Source: Byssothecium circinans
Taxonomy: Eukaryota; Ascomycota; Dothideomycetes; Pleosporales; Massarinaceae
Assembly: GCA_010015675.1 (NCBI GenBank)
Contig: ML976987.1
Span: 536,790 to 600,789, forward strand
Direction of reading: 5' to 3'
DNA length: 64,000 nt
Shown here piece after piece: positions 13,901-26,223 of the stretch. Both the position numbers and the translations under genes were made by a program. Numbering within the stretch: the stretch's first letter is position 1; every line of letters starts with the position of its first letter. The notes beneath the pieces were generated by a model that searched no databases, was not told the DNA's origin, and saw only the letters and a list, made by a program, of their open reading frames with translations.

Positions 13901-14894
13901 TGTAGTAAGCTTATAATTATAAAGCATAGAAAGAAGTAGAAGTAGAAAGAGAGAGACTTTAAAAAGAAGAGGATATAAAGCGCAAGGCTAAGGAGAAAGT
14001 AGAGAAGTAGCAGGTATTAGAGGAGCAACATCGTCTAAGGGCTACTTAAAAGGAGATGTGACTCTAGAAGGAGGTATAGAAAAAGTAGGAAATAGAGGAT
14101 AATAAGCACGCCTAGGAAGTAGCTACGTAACTTAAAAAGGATATCTAACTTACTAAATAAGCTTAAAAAAGGAGGGTTTAATAATCTACTATCCCTTAGG
14201 AGGTTAGTAGTGGCGAGCAATCTGTTCTTAAGGTTAATTAAGCTCCCCTAGCGATAAATTGCTAGGGGTGGTAGATTAACCTCCCTTTAAGGTATCATAA
14301 CTAGATAGCAGTATAGAAATATTCTCTATACTCAATTACCTATTACTCTATAAAATCTCGCGATATTATAATTTATATTAAGCTGTACAGCGTCAAATGT
14401 ATTTATTAATTCTCAGCGAAAATCGTGCGTTAGGTGAGCCCGTGCGCCAGCTGACTAAACACGGTACTGCGCTTATGAAGTCACGCATTAAAGAGCTTGA
14501 ACAGCAACTTAAGGTGATAACCAAGCGTAAAACACGCAAGCACAAGTATATTCAGAAGGGTAGTACTATAGAGTATAGTCCTATAGTAGACTAGAACAGT
14601 TCTAAACCATTAGGAATAGTTCAGAACTGTAAAAGGGTAAGGGTAGAGGGTAAGGGCAAGGTGTGATAACTACGACAACTAGGTGTTCAGCGCTATGGCA
14701 ACTGTGGTAAGACTGGGCATAACGCGAGAACTTGTCAAGCTAATAAAGAGGGTTCTTCTAAGTTGGAGGCTAGTACTCAGTATATATTTTTAGAGAGCGA
14801 TGCGGACGATAATGATGATGCAGTTAAGTGAGTTAGTGTTGCTAAGGAATTGTAAGCGGTTTAATGGTGTGGGCGGTTTGATGGTAGAATACGT
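10915..14894 (+). mobile_element. Pogo/Fot1-like transposon, copy D, split by element J
   Basis: It is flanked by TA (10913-10914, 14895-14896). Without the insert it measures about 1860 bp, like copy A. The ends are ACGTATTCTACTATCAAACC with an ACCGCC-type subterminal module. The transposase frame is the best preserved of the set: 11880-12340 and 14395-14830 keep CpA and CpG sites, for example intact MPPHSSHILQPLDVVLFSPL at about 11911-11970. It is still interrupted by stops upstream. Confidence 0.88.
12347..14464 (+). mobile_element. Second pogo-type DNA transposon J (2118 bp), inserted in copy D
   Basis: TA duplications flank it (12345-12346, 14465-14466). Its TIRs are about 40 bp with two mismatches, starting CCGTGTTTAGTCATCTGGCG. 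The transposase frame starts at an ATG at 12436 (MDPIEEAIVALKSLELREKL). It shows a psq-type helix-turn-helix (LNISQTARKYGVERSTLSRR), a CENP-B-like DNA-binding stretch (RGLPPTKNMIRNFASKISG) and the DDE-domain opening YNMDEKGFLI near 12900. Further pieces lie at 13080-13600, with the GHGSH-type motif mutated. Its sequence is unrelated to copies A-E outside the family folds. The 3' half is far more AT-rich than the 5' 700 bp. Inactive. Confidence 0.88.
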
Positions 14895-14926
14895 TATTTA
14901 GTACTATAGTAACTATAGTAAGACTA

Positions 14927-15923
14927 ACGTAAAGCACCACTGAACCGCCCACACCACCGAACCGCTCAAAAGCTTGGCATTAGAAAATCAAAACAGGATA
15001 TCTTAATAACAAAGCTAAACCTTAANNNNNNNNNNNNNNNNNNNNNNNNNNNNNNNNNNNNNNNNNNNNNNNNNNNNNNNNNNNNNNNNNNNNNNNNNNN
15101 NNNNNNNNNNNNNNNNNNNNNNNNNNNNNNNNNNNNNNNNNNNNNNNNNNNNNNNNNNNNNNNNNNNNNNNNNNNNNNNNNNNNNNNNNNNNNNNNNNNN
15201 NNNNNNNNNNNNNNNNNNNNNNNNNNNNNNNNNNNNNNNNNNNNNNNNNNNNNNNNNNNNNNNNNNNNNNNNNNNNNNNNNNNNNNNNNNNNNNNNNNNN
15301 NNNNNNNNNNNNNNNNNNNNNNNNNNNNNNNNNNNNNNNNNNNNNNNNNNNNNNNNNNNNNNNNNNNNNNNNNNNNNNNNNNNNNNNNNNNNNNNNNNNN
15401 NNNNNNNNNNNNNNNNNNNNNNNNNNNNNNNNNNNNNNNNNNNNNNNNNNNNNNNNNNNNNNNNNNNNNNNNNNNNNNNNNNNNNNNNNNNNNNNNNNNN
15501 NNNNNNNNNNNNNNNNNNNNNNNNNNNNNNNNNNNNNNNNNNNNNNNNNNNNNNNNNNNNNNNNNNNNNNNNNNNNNNNNNNNNNNNNNNNNNNNNNNNN
15601 NNNNNNNNNNNNNNNNNNNNNNNNNNNNNNNNNNNNNNNNNNNNNNNNNNNNNNNNNNNNNNNNNNNNNNNNNNNNNNNNNNNNNNNNNNNNNNNNNNNN
15701 NNNNNNNNNNNNNNNNNNNNNNNNNNNNNNNNNNNNNNNNNNNNNNNNNNNNNNNNNNNNNNNNNNNNNNNNNNNNNNNNNNNNNNNNNNNNNNNNNNNN
15801 NNNNNNNNNNNNNNNNNNNNNNNNNNNNNNCATTTAAATTGTTATTAAAGGTTGAATATTTGATTTTCCTTGCCAAGCTTTTGAGCGGTTCGGTGGTGTG
15901 GGCGGTTCGGTGGTGCTTTACGT
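14927..15923. mobile_element. TIR element K, interior mostly unsequenced
   Basis: It has perfect pogo-type ends (ACGTAAAGCACCACTGAACC, with ACCGCC/ACACCACCGAAC module) and TA at 14925-14926 and 15924-15925. The inverted similarity continues inside the TIR through CTCAAAAGCTTGGCA. The 3' inner sequence matches the start of element L at 26980-27025. The visible interior is not the transposase of copies A-E, so this is either a non-autonomous relative or an element with different cargo. 805 of its bases are N. Confidence 0.7.
15026..15830. other. Assembly gap (805 N)
   Basis: A run of N inside TIR element K. Nothing can be said of its content. Long open frames predicted across it are artefacts. 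Confidence 0.99.
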
Positions 15924-17190
15924 TACGTAGAATAATACTTCTTAGGTTTCTAACCTTAAGTATCTATTACCATAGGATATTAGTCTATTATTAGCTAATA
16001 CTACTTATATTAAACGTTCTTTATCTTAATAGGGTATATTAAATTTTTTAACTACTTATAGGGAGATAATAGTCTATATAGCTCTACTATTTACTAGTAC
16101 TATAAGTCTGTATCTATATATACGCACTTTTACTTTTAGTTAATAAATTAGTAGCTCTAGGTATTATATATTATATAAGGTTATTATAGGAATCCTTTTA
16201 CTAGCGTAACTTTATCCCTAGTAGTATTCTAGTTTTTTAATCTTTAAAGCTTCCTTAGAAACTAACCTACTCCTTCCTTCTTAAAAAAGTAAGTCTAATA
16301 GCTATTCTTATAATAGGCTATCTATAATAGGCGTACGTGCTCTATTAATAAGTTATCCCTTTATAAGAAATCCTTCTAAAGTTTCTCTAATAGGTGTCTT
16401 TAATATAAGTTATTAAAGCACTAGTTATAGGGTAAATTAATATGCTTATTAAGTACTAGGGTTTTTAGCTTTATAGGAAACTAGGTTATAGCTACTAGTT
16501 TATTACTACAGGCTACCTATTCTTAATACTAGTTATTAAGTATTATTTACTAATATTATAGGGAATTGCCTTGCTTCCTCTAGCAAGCATCCTTCTTAGA
16601 TTTGTAAGGAAGGGTAGGGAGTACATAGCGTCTATAGTCCTTATCTAAGTATTCTCTTAAGATTAGTAGGTTATAATTATAACCTCTCTTATCCTGCGCG
16701 GCTTTTTCCTTGCATAAGGTGTAGTATATATAGTTAAGAATTATCTCGCACTATACTTAATCTATCTTTTCGTGCTCTTAGTCTATAGGGTGCCTTAGGG
16801 GGTATTAGTATTAGTAGTCTTTAATATTATATTTTAGAGTATTACTATCTATTAATCCTACTAGCTAATATCCTATGATATACTTACTTAACTAATGCGT
16901 CTAGTAGTGCTTATTATAGCACTTTTACTATCTAACGCGTTCGTGTTATTATTACTAATTATTAAAGTAATAAGTATAGTAGGCTACTACTAGATAATTA
17001 TTATCTAGGATTATAATATATAATATCCGCCTAGGTTATTATCTTACCTTATCTTGTTTACGTTTATAGTAGAGGTATTAATCTTCTTAGTAGTAATACT
17101 AATTAACTTTTTAGTATAAATTCTTTTTTAGTATCTTTACTTTAATATAATCTCCTCTATTAGGTAGGCTTTAAAGTTATATAGCTTCTT

Positions 17191-17372
17191 TATTACTAAG
17201 GGGTATACTTGCTAAGCCTAATCTGTATTAGGGGAGGATAGTTAGTGTATAGTATATACGTTAGGTAGTTTACCTCTTAAACTACTAAAGCACACTACCT
17301 AACATATATACTATATACTAACCATCCTCCCCTAACACGGATTAGGCTTAGCAAGTATACCCCTTAGTAACA
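17191..17372. repeat. Hairpin replacing the 5' LTR of element G
   Basis: Two 78-bp arms (17191-17268 and 17295-17372) are inverted copies differing only by transitions. They are separated by 26 bp. The right arm plus loop (17269-17372) equals the last 104 bp of the 3' LTR. The left arm is that same LTR end turned round, and it abuts the TTCTT duplication. The other roughly 377 bp of the expected LTR are absent. Confidence 0.85.
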
Positions 17373-20300
17373 CTTTAACTACCTATAGGTTTAAGAACCT
17401 AAACGTATACTATAGTAGCTCCCACTACCCTACGTGCTGCTAGTAGTAGTGTTAACACACCTACTTTAAGTCTAGTATTAGTAATAGCTAACTAGGCTAA
17501 CTAGATACAGTAATAGGCTGAATAGATTGATAGGTTGATGTAGGTGATTGCTTAACTCTAGGCTAAGGACACTGTACCCTGTGGAAAGATTGCGGTGCTA
17601 GAGAAGTACGATAGAGGATAAGATAGCTTAAAGCTATTCCTTACTAACATAGATTTATACTGTCAATTCAACTCTATAATAGAGGACTAGGACAAGATTC
17701 TCGCAGCTGGCATGCACCTAAAGGATAGGGTAGCTACTTAGATGCAACCCTTTATAGATAACTATCTTATAAATGAGATAAGGCATTGCAAAGATAACAT
17801 GAAGGCTATCTTCAAGAGCTAGACAGCGTTTAAGGAAGAGATTTAGAAGGTGTTTAGAGAACTTAATGAAGAGACCTAGGTAGAGCAAAAGATATCTTAG
17901 ATCTAGTAGAAGAAGTTAGTCACTAAGTATATAATAGAGTTTAAGTAGCTACAGTTAAAGATTAATTAAGATAACGCGCTGTTACACACAGCCTTCTACA
18001 ATAGGCTGAAGGAATTAGTCAAGGATAGGATAATCCATCATAATAAGCTAGATAACTTGCAAGATATAATTAACCTAGCTACTTAAATTAATAATAGGCT
18101 CTATGAATAAGCACTATAGAAGAAATAAAGGGATATAATAATCATTCCTAACTCTAGAAGATATTAAAAACTAAAGACACTATAATATAACCATGATAGT
18201 AATATGGTAATAATAGACAAAGTCTAATAAAAGAAGTAATTTAATAAAGGTAAGGGAAGATAGCTAGATAGCCTAACCCACGAATAATGCTAGGAACGCT
18301 TTAAAAAGAAGGCATGTCTTTAATGTAGTGAAGTAGGACACTTTTATAGAAACTACCTAAAGAATCAAGGATAAGCTAGTAAGCTTAGGGTAATTAAGAT
18401 AGGAATAGTTAAATTTAAGGTAACGGGGCCTAAGGAGGATAAATTAGAGGAGCTATAATAGCAGCCTACTCCTTGCCTACCTCTAGAGCAAGATTAGATG
18501 ACAGAATCATCTAATTATAATAATACGGAACTTATCTTAACCTAGATGACAAGCTTTAACATTAAGCATGAGAAGACTTAACCCTTAAACTAGATAGATA
18601 ACTATGAGGTCCTTTAATAGCTCAAAGATGATCTATGCTAGATATGTGGCGACAACGCATATAAAGGAGAAAAATGCACTTAAGACACACTAGTACGCGG
18701 GGGTCACACTAACGAAGCAGTAGTAGCAGTAATAAAGGAGCAAGGCTTACAGACGAAGGTACGACAAATTAAAGTCAATAATAAATATGATAAGGTTAAT
18801 TAGTATAACTACACGAGGGAATACTACGTGAGTTACCTATAAGAGAGGCAGAGTATGCGTTATACACCTAGATAAGCCTCTTACACCCTTCTCTTAGAGA
18901 AGGACTATATAGAGGATAACTACTATATACACCATTTCAAATACTAGTAAGTAAGGCATGAACGCCTAAGCTAGAGTAGATACTATGATACGTACTACTA
19001 ACTACACTAGCTAAGCAAGCATGTTACAGGATATTAGCTAGCTAATAGGATAGATAGGGAAGTAATAACGTATAAAAATAACTAGTGCTTATACTATTAC
19101 CCTATAAGATATTCTTTAGATAAGGGACATAAGGAGCTTAAATAAAATAAGTGTAATATACTCCTAGGATGTATGTTCTACCTCCTCTTAAAGGAAGAAG
19201 TAGCATAGGTACGGCATAGAGCTAACTATAGGCTATTGCTTCCTTTTAAATACCTAGCGACGGTATGCTAACGCTACGAATTCCTAGCGCTTCCCGACGA
19301 GACTAAGGAAGACACGTTCGGACGAAAAATAGCACTTATATAATAAGTATGGTGAACGTTGCTGGAGACGTAACACTAGCTACAAGGCTATCTAGAAGAT
19401 AAGGCAGCTAGAGATGATATCTCGTACACTTAAACTATAAGACGCCCGCTTAGAGCTATCATGAGGGGAGGAAGTTATGATAACTTACCTTATAACTAGT
19501 ACTTCAAAGATACATGTTAAGTACACCTATTAGAGAAACTTAGGAAGGGTTTTCTAAGGAAGGAAAATGAATAACTAATAAAGCATGATTGCTTATCATA
19601 GATAGCATGCTACGACGACAGCTACTACACATACCTATCTAATAAGTAAAGATTAGGTTAGTTTCTAAAAGGACCTAAGGGATCAAAAAACTAGGAAGTT
19701 ACTAAGGATAAGGTCACGCTAGTAAGGGCATTCCTATAATAACCCTATATAACGTACGACACCTAGATCTACTAGCTTATTAATTAAAGGTAGAGGTGCG
19801 CGTATATAGACGTAGGCTTACAGCACTAGTAGATAGTAGAGCTACTTAGATAATTATCTCCCTATAAGTAGTTAAGAAATATAACATACCCTATTAAGAT
19901 AAGGAACGTCTAATATAAGTAGTATTAGCTAATGATAGACTAATATCCTATAGTAACGGATTCTTAAGGTTAGAAACCTAAGAAGTATTATTTTATGTAC
20001 TTAGAATTAAGGACACGACATCCCTTAACATTATAGATCTTAGTAAAGAAGACATATTAATTAGTTATAATTAGCTTAGAAAGTATAATCCTGCTATTAA
20101 TTAGTAGGAAGGCATGATGTTTAGCTAAGAACTAGCGCGTAAGGTTACTAGAACACGCCACGGAAGATTAAGCCTAGCAATCTAGAGCTTACCTAGTTAG
20201 ACTAGACAGATTAGCAAGATATTACCTTATAAGATTAGGAAGATCTATAAGAAAGACCCTTCGCAAATAAGAGTTATTTAGATATAGAGAGTTACGCCTA

Positions 20301-23300
20301 TAAAGGATAAACCCTAACTAATACTACTACTAGAATATAAGGAGTTTTAAGACCTATTTAAAGAAATAAAAGAAACCGCATTACTAGATTACTAGGACTA
20401 GGATCATGAGATTTACTTAGAAAAGGGTATAAAGCTGCGCCTAGGACTAATATATCCACTTACACTTAACTAGCAGTTAGAACTGCGGGAGTACATTAAG
20501 AAGAACTTAAAGTAAGGATATATATAAGAGAGTGTAAGCCTAATAGCTTTACTAATTCTCTTTATTTTAAAAAAGAATAGAAAGCTACAACTTTATATAG
20601 ATTATAGATAGCTAAACTACGTTATAAAGAAGAACTACTACCCTCTTTCTCTAATCTAGAAACTTATCGACCGCTTCTAAGGAGTTAAATAAATTATGAA
20701 ATTTAATATGTGAGATAGATTCTATTAAATACGAATAGCGAAAGGCTTTGAATAGCTGATAGCCTTTAAGACTCGTTATAGACTATACAAGTATACGGTT
20801 ATACCTTTTAGACTAATGAATGCGCTTGCAACGTTTTAGGTACTTATTAATAGAGCACTCTATAAATACTTAGACGTTTTTATAACTACATACCTAGATA
20901 ATATACTAGTGTATACCTTAGGAACGCTTAAGGATTATATTAAACACGTTAAGAAGGTGCTTAGGAAGCTTAGGGAGTACTAATTACCTCTATAGCTAAA
21001 GAAATATAAATTCTACGTTATAGAGATAGATTACTTAGGATTTATCATCTTATAAGAAGGTATTACCATGGACCTAAAGAAAGTTAAGGCTGTATAGGAT
21101 ATAAAAACGCCTAAGATAGTTAAAGACGTACAGTCCTTTTTAGGATTCATAAACTTTTATTAAAAGTTTATTTAGGGATACTTAAAAACCACGGCGCCTC
21201 TTACAGAGATTACTAAGAAAGAAAAGGGATTCTATTAGAGATAAGAATAGTAGAAAGCTTTTAAAAGGCTAAAGGAACTATTCCTATTAGCCTCTATATT
21301 ATAGATGCACGACCTAGAACGACTACTGCGAGTAGAAACAGATACATTAGACTACGCCCTAGGAGTAATACTCTTATAGCAAGGTAATGATAAGAAGTAG
21401 AGACTAGTATTCTACTACTTATAGAAGTTTATAAGTGTAAAGCTTAATTATAACGTTCACGATAAGGAACTACTAGTGATAGTAGATGCCTTTAAACAAT
21501 AGCAAGCCTAGTTAGTTGGCGCTAAATATTAGGTAGAGGTGTATTTAGATTACTAGAACCTAATAAGTTTTATAATAACTAAGAAGCTTAACTAATAATA
21601 GGTTAGATAGGCTAAATTAATAGTAGATTATAACTTTAAGGTATACCATCGCCTAGGATTACTAAATAGAGCGGCGGACGCCCTTAGCTAAAGATCTAAC
21701 CTTTAGGAAACAGACAGACCTATCACGTATAACGCGGTCCTATGGGAGGACTATGATAGAAATATAAGCTATAATTAACCCTAATTAACTAAGGTGGCTA
21801 GGATTAATTACTAGAGACTAGAGGTTCATGACCTTATAGATTACAATTACTTAACCCTAGAATAGAAGGTAGAATATAACTTAGTAAACTACCTTAAAGT
21901 AAGACTACCTTAAGATAAGGAATAATAGATTATACTGCGCAAAGCCCTCGCACTAACCCTAATACGAAAGCTACACGAGTCTAAGGAATACAGACACCCT
22001 AGGATTAATGAAATAGTTTGATAGATCTTAAACGAGTACTCAATCCCTAATGTACGAAAAATAGTTTAAAACGTAATAGGTAACTATTTAGCATATTCTA
22101 AGAATAAGCCTAAGAGACATAAGCCCTATAGTCTACTCTAATTACTAGAACCACCCACACGCCTATAGATTAATGTTATGATAGACTTTATTATAAAGCT
22201 CCTAAAATTATTAGAACTAGGATTAGCATAGCTATGCGACTTAATATTAGTAATTATTAATTAATTAACTAAAGCATTAATATTCGTACTAATAGAAGAA
22301 ATGGTTACAGCTAAAGAAATAGCTTATAAAGTAACTAAGGCACTTATTAGCTAACATAGTGTACTAGAATAATTCATTACTAATCATAGAACACTATTTA
22401 TCTCTAAGTATTAGAGTACGTTCCTTATAAAGCTTAGAGTTAATAAGAAGCTTTTAACTAGCTTCTATCTATAGATAGATAATTAGATAGAATGAATAAA
22501 CTAGATACTAGAACAGTATCTAAGGATATACGCTAATAAGCTATAGGACAACTAGGTTAAACTCCTGCTAACAGTACAATTAGCCTACAATAGCATAAGA
22601 TCCGTGACAATAGGATACTCGCCGCATTATGCGAATTACGGATATAAGCTAATTACTTATTAGGATCCTAAGGACGTTAAGAGTCTTTTAGTAGAAGCTA
22701 ATAATAAGGCACGACTACTTCATAAATTGCATAACAAATTAAGCTAACAAATTGCTTAACGGAACCTCATGACAGCTAGATTAGTAAATAAGAAAAGGCT
22801 TAAGGGACTAACCCTTAAAGAGGGGGATAAAGTTTTCTTATTATAAAAAAATTTGAAAACTAAATAACCATGCGATAAACTAGACAACCTCTAAATAGGA
22901 CTATTTTAAATCCTAGAGGCTAAGAGACTAGTAACATTCAAACTAGAGCTTCCTAAAGGCATACGCATATACCTTATCTTTTATAAATTACTCCTTAAAC
23001 TAGCACCATAGGACGCTGAAGTTAAGATATGGATTAAACTCAAAGACAAAGATTACAAGGTTAAGGAAGTTAAGGACCTATAGAAATTCAGGCGTTAGTA
23101 GAAGTACTTAGTTAAGTAGAAAGACTAGCTAGACAGCTAGAATACCTAAGAACTAATATAGAATCTTATAGGCTGTAAGGATTTAGTAAAGCAATATTAT
23201 TAATAACATCTAAAGATAGTAGTTCTATGTCTGCTAGGAAAGTAGAAAAGTTAAAAGATAAAGAAGAATTAAAAGAAGGGTTAGAAGAAAGATTAGCCTG

Positions 23301-23329
23301 TAACTAGCCTAGGTTAGTTAGTAGTTTGG

Positions 23330-23790
23330 ATAGTAGTGGTAAAAGAGCTTTAATAGCATCCATATAAGATTCCCTAGCAAAGCCCTTTTAAATACCTATC
23401 TTCTTCTTAAGAGCCTTAAGTTTAGCAATAGATGCCTTCTTATCTATAAACAACTTTTACTCTTTATTAGCGGTTGAGTCTAACCGATCTTCTAGATCTA
23501 ACTTTTAATGATTAAGCTTGACTTTGCGTTACTTAACCTCTTAAAGCTCACGATAAAGCTATTAGCGCTTTTAAGCAAGAGCAGCAAATTCTTCCTTAGA
23601 AGGAAAGAGAGAACACTTCGCCCTAGCTAACACACATTTAGTATAATTGCCCTCTAAAGATAGAAGATAATAGAGGTTCTTCTTATAATAATAATAACAT
23701 GGTTTTGCTACGACGTAGTCTATGGCATGGATCTAGGTAAGATAAGATTATTTACGATCGCTTAATAAGACCTTAGGCATAGTTAGGCAA
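23330..23790 (-). pseudogene. Antisense Cys-rich ORF remnant at the 3' end of Gypsy G
   Basis: The minus strand opposite the segment between the chromodomain and the 3' LTR reads as a protein remnant with RIP stops. A C-x2-C-like start (PCYYYYKK, two Tyr being likely former Cys) is followed by a KCVLARAKCSLFPSKEEFAA stretch and then a charged helical tail (ASIAKLKALKKKIG). The pattern suggests a small zinc-binding protein followed by a coiled segment. From memory, similar antisense frames occur near the 3' end of some fungal Gypsy elements; I cannot verify that here. Function unknown. Confidence 0.5.
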
Positions 23791-23931
23791 GAGATTACAG
23801 AATATCTATAGAGGATATAATCTTATGGTTAATAGAGGAGACGCGCGCTTTATATACTAGCTATAAGCAGGAGCGGCGTAGCGACTAGATCTCTTAAGTT
23901 ATCAGGATGATAACCCTAAAGAGGAGGATAA

Positions 23932-24412
23932 TATTATAAATAGAAAGGATATAGGGTATCCAGAGCTAGACAATGCAGCGTAAGAGGTATTAAGCCTAGG
24001 AGATAGCGACATGATAATGCGCGGGGCAGGTTTACATTAGCAGGTTAGGTGACGTGCTTAGTATACTACGTGCTAAGAGGACGTAGTAGACGTAGTACTA
24101 GGTACTTAGTCTACTACGCCTATTAAGAATGTAGCAGACGTAGTAGGATAAGGTGAAGAGACAGAATAAGTAGTATAAAAGACTAGATAGTTCTCCTTTG
24201 TCTTTCTTCCTTTTAATTCTTCGTAGTCAACTCTTAATAGTTCATCTCTTATCTAGATTAATACTTAGTTATTCTATAGTTAGTTATAGAATTAGTTGCT
24301 TTCGCACGTTTACCTCTTAAACTACTAAAGCATACTACTTAACGTATATACTATACACTAACCATCCTCCCCTAACACGGATTAGGCTTAGCAAGTATAC
24401 TCCTTAGTAACA
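23932..24412 (+). repeat. 3' LTR of Gypsy G (about 481 bp)
   Basis: It ends ...CTTAGTAACA directly before the TTCTT duplication. It starts TATTATAAATAG, a TG-to-TA mutated end, right after a purine tract (GAGGAGGATAA). It matches the minus-strand LTR at 25778-26223, which fixes both borders. Confidence 0.75.
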
Positions 24413-25777
24413 TTCTTTTACTACTTTACTAGCTTTCTTTCTATATACTAGTATAGGTAAGATGTAGACTAGTCCTTTATACGTAGCACTAGTATACTTC
24501 TAATATACTCTAGTATCTAGCTATAGTTAAACTACCTAGTTTAGTACTTTATTTTTAGCTAGACCTTAGCTTAGGCGTAGCGTTTTATCTATCCTTTTAC
24601 TAAAGATTACGGGCTCTACGTTAGTAACATTATTATTAGATAGTTTTATTACCTAATCTAGTTCTAAAGGTAGGCAAAGAGTAGGCTGCTATTATAGCAT
24701 CTTTAGTTTATTCTTCTTAGATCTTATTACCTAGAACTTAACTATCTTAATCTTAATTGCCTTAAGCTTACTAGCCTAGCTTTAGTTCTTTAGGTAGTTT
24801 TTATAAAAGTATCCTACTTTACTATATTAAAGATATGCCTTCTTTTTAAAGTATTCTTAGTGTTGTTTGTAGGTTAAGCTGTCTAGCTATCTTCTTTTAC
24901 TTTTATTAAATTGCTTTTTTTGTTAGATTTTATCTATTATTACTACGTTGCTATTATAGTTGTACTATAGTGTCTTTAGCTTTCTATATCTTCTAGAGTT
25001 AAGAATAATTATTATATCCTTTTGTTTCTTTTATAGCGCTTATTTGTAGAGCCTATTATTAATTTAGGTAACTAGGTTAATTATATCTTATAGGTCGTCT
25101 AGCTTATTATAATAGATTATCCTATCCTTAACTGTTTCCTTTAACCTATTGTCGAAGGCCGTGCGTAACAGCATATTATTCTAATTAATTTTTAATTATA
25201 GTTATTTAAACTCTATTATATACTTTATAACTAACTTCTCTTGCTAGAGCTAAGATATCTTTTACTCTACTTAGGTCTCTTTATTAAGTTTGTTAAATAC
25301 TTTTTAAATCTCTTCTTTAAACGCTGTCTAGCTCTTAAAGATAGCCTTCGTATTGTCTTTATAGTTCTTTGTCTTATTTATAAGATAGTTATCTATAAAG
25401 GGTTATATTTAAGTAGCTACCTTATCCTTTAGGTATATACTAGCTACAAGGATTTTGTCTTAATCTCCTATTATAGAGTTAAACTAATAGTACAAATCTA
25501 TATTAGTAAGAAATAGCTTTAAGCTATCTTATCCTCTATTATACTTTTCTAGTGCTGTAATCTTTTTACAAGGTATAGTATCTTTAGCCTAGAGTTAAGT
25601 GATCGTCTATATTAACCTATTAATCTATTTAGCCTATTACTATATCTAGTTAGCTTAATTAGCTATTATTAATACTAGACTTAAAGTAGGTGTTCTAATA
25701 CTACTACTAGTAGTATGTAGGGTAGTAGGAGCTACTATAATATACGTTTAGGTTCTTAAACCTATAGGTAGTTAAAG

Positions 25778-26223
25778 TGTTACTAAGGGGTATACTTACT
25801 AGATTCTAATCTATGTTAAGGGATGTTAGCTAATAGGTATATACGTTAAGTAGTAAGCTTTAGTAATTTAAAAGGCAAATATATAATAGAGTTTATCTAA
25901 AGACAACTAATTCTATAATAAACTATAGAATAACTAATAAGTCTTAATCTAAGTAAGAGATAAACTGTAAAGAGTTAACTACAAAGAGTTAGAATTAAAA
26001 AGATAAAGGAAACTTATCTAGTCTTTATAGCGCTTATTTTATTTCTTTACTATATCTTTACTACGTCTGCTACGTCCTCTTAGCACGTAGTATACTAAGC
26101 ACGTTATCTAACCTACTAATATAAACCTACCCTACGCATTATTATATTGCTATGTCCTAGGCTTAATACCTTCTACGCTGTATTGTCTAGCTTTAGATAC
26201 CTTGTATCCTTCCTATTTGTAAT
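25778..26223 (-). repeat. 5' LTR of the older minus-strand Gypsy copy
   Basis: Read on the minus strand it runs from TATTACAAATAGG to CTTAGTAACA, about 446 bp. It matches the 3' LTR of element G over its whole length with mostly C/T and G/A differences and small gaps. It is followed on the minus strand by the gag leader. Confidence 0.75.

Larger units (their letters stand above)
8163..14924 (+). mobile_element. Pogo/Fot1-like transposon, copy B, 5'-truncated and split by two insertions
   Basis: Pieces at 8163-8849, 10736-10914 and 14897-14924 are successive parts of one transposase copy. The first begins in mid-gene (YNQKLLVLEN-type sequence), so the 5' half is missing. Copy C is inserted at a TA (8848-8849/10734-10735) and copy D at another TA (10913-10914/14895-14896). 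The last 28 bases match the zinc-knuckle region of copy D with only C/T and G/A differences. The frame is heavily RIP-mutated. Confidence 0.75.
17191..24412 (+). mobile_element. Gypsy chromovirus-type retrotransposon G, nearly full length
   Basis: It is flanked by TTCTT at 17186-17190 and 24413-24417. In order on the plus strand: gag from about 17500 with a zinc knuckle (CL-stop-C-SEVGHFYRNY) near 18314; protease-like region near 19780-19990; RT near 20580-21060 with YLDNILVY; RNase H near 21300-21690; integrase near 21780-22780 with DFIIKLL and a conserved C-terminal NKKRLKGLTLKEGDKVFL; and a chromodomain-like stretch near 23040-23210 (YKVKEVKDLQKFRR, then KYLVKQKDQLDSQNTQELIQ). The 3' LTR is 23932-24412. 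Stops sit at former Gln and Trp codons. The 5' LTR is abnormal (see the inverted repeat). Confidence 0.87.
15926..26223 (-). mobile_element. Older Gypsy chromovirus copy, minus strand, split by element G
   Basis: Two blocks make one element read on the minus strand: 26223-24413 (5' LTR 26223-25778, then gag) and 17190-15926 (rest of the gag-linked region, then protease). The first block stops at the place in the gag-linked frame where the second resumes, judged by alignment to the matching part of element G (about 18735). Element G sits between them, with a TTCTT duplication on each side. The pol part beyond the protease is missing, cut at element K. RIP damage is heavier than in G. Confidence 0.75.

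Noticed and set aside
15015..15876. Two long minus-strand open frames of about 270-285 codons
   Set aside because: They consist almost entirely of N bases of the assembly gap.
24000..24412. Possible bidirectional repeat or CRISPR-like array near the LTR
   Set aside because: The repetition is explained by LTR copies in opposite orientation; there are no regular spacers.
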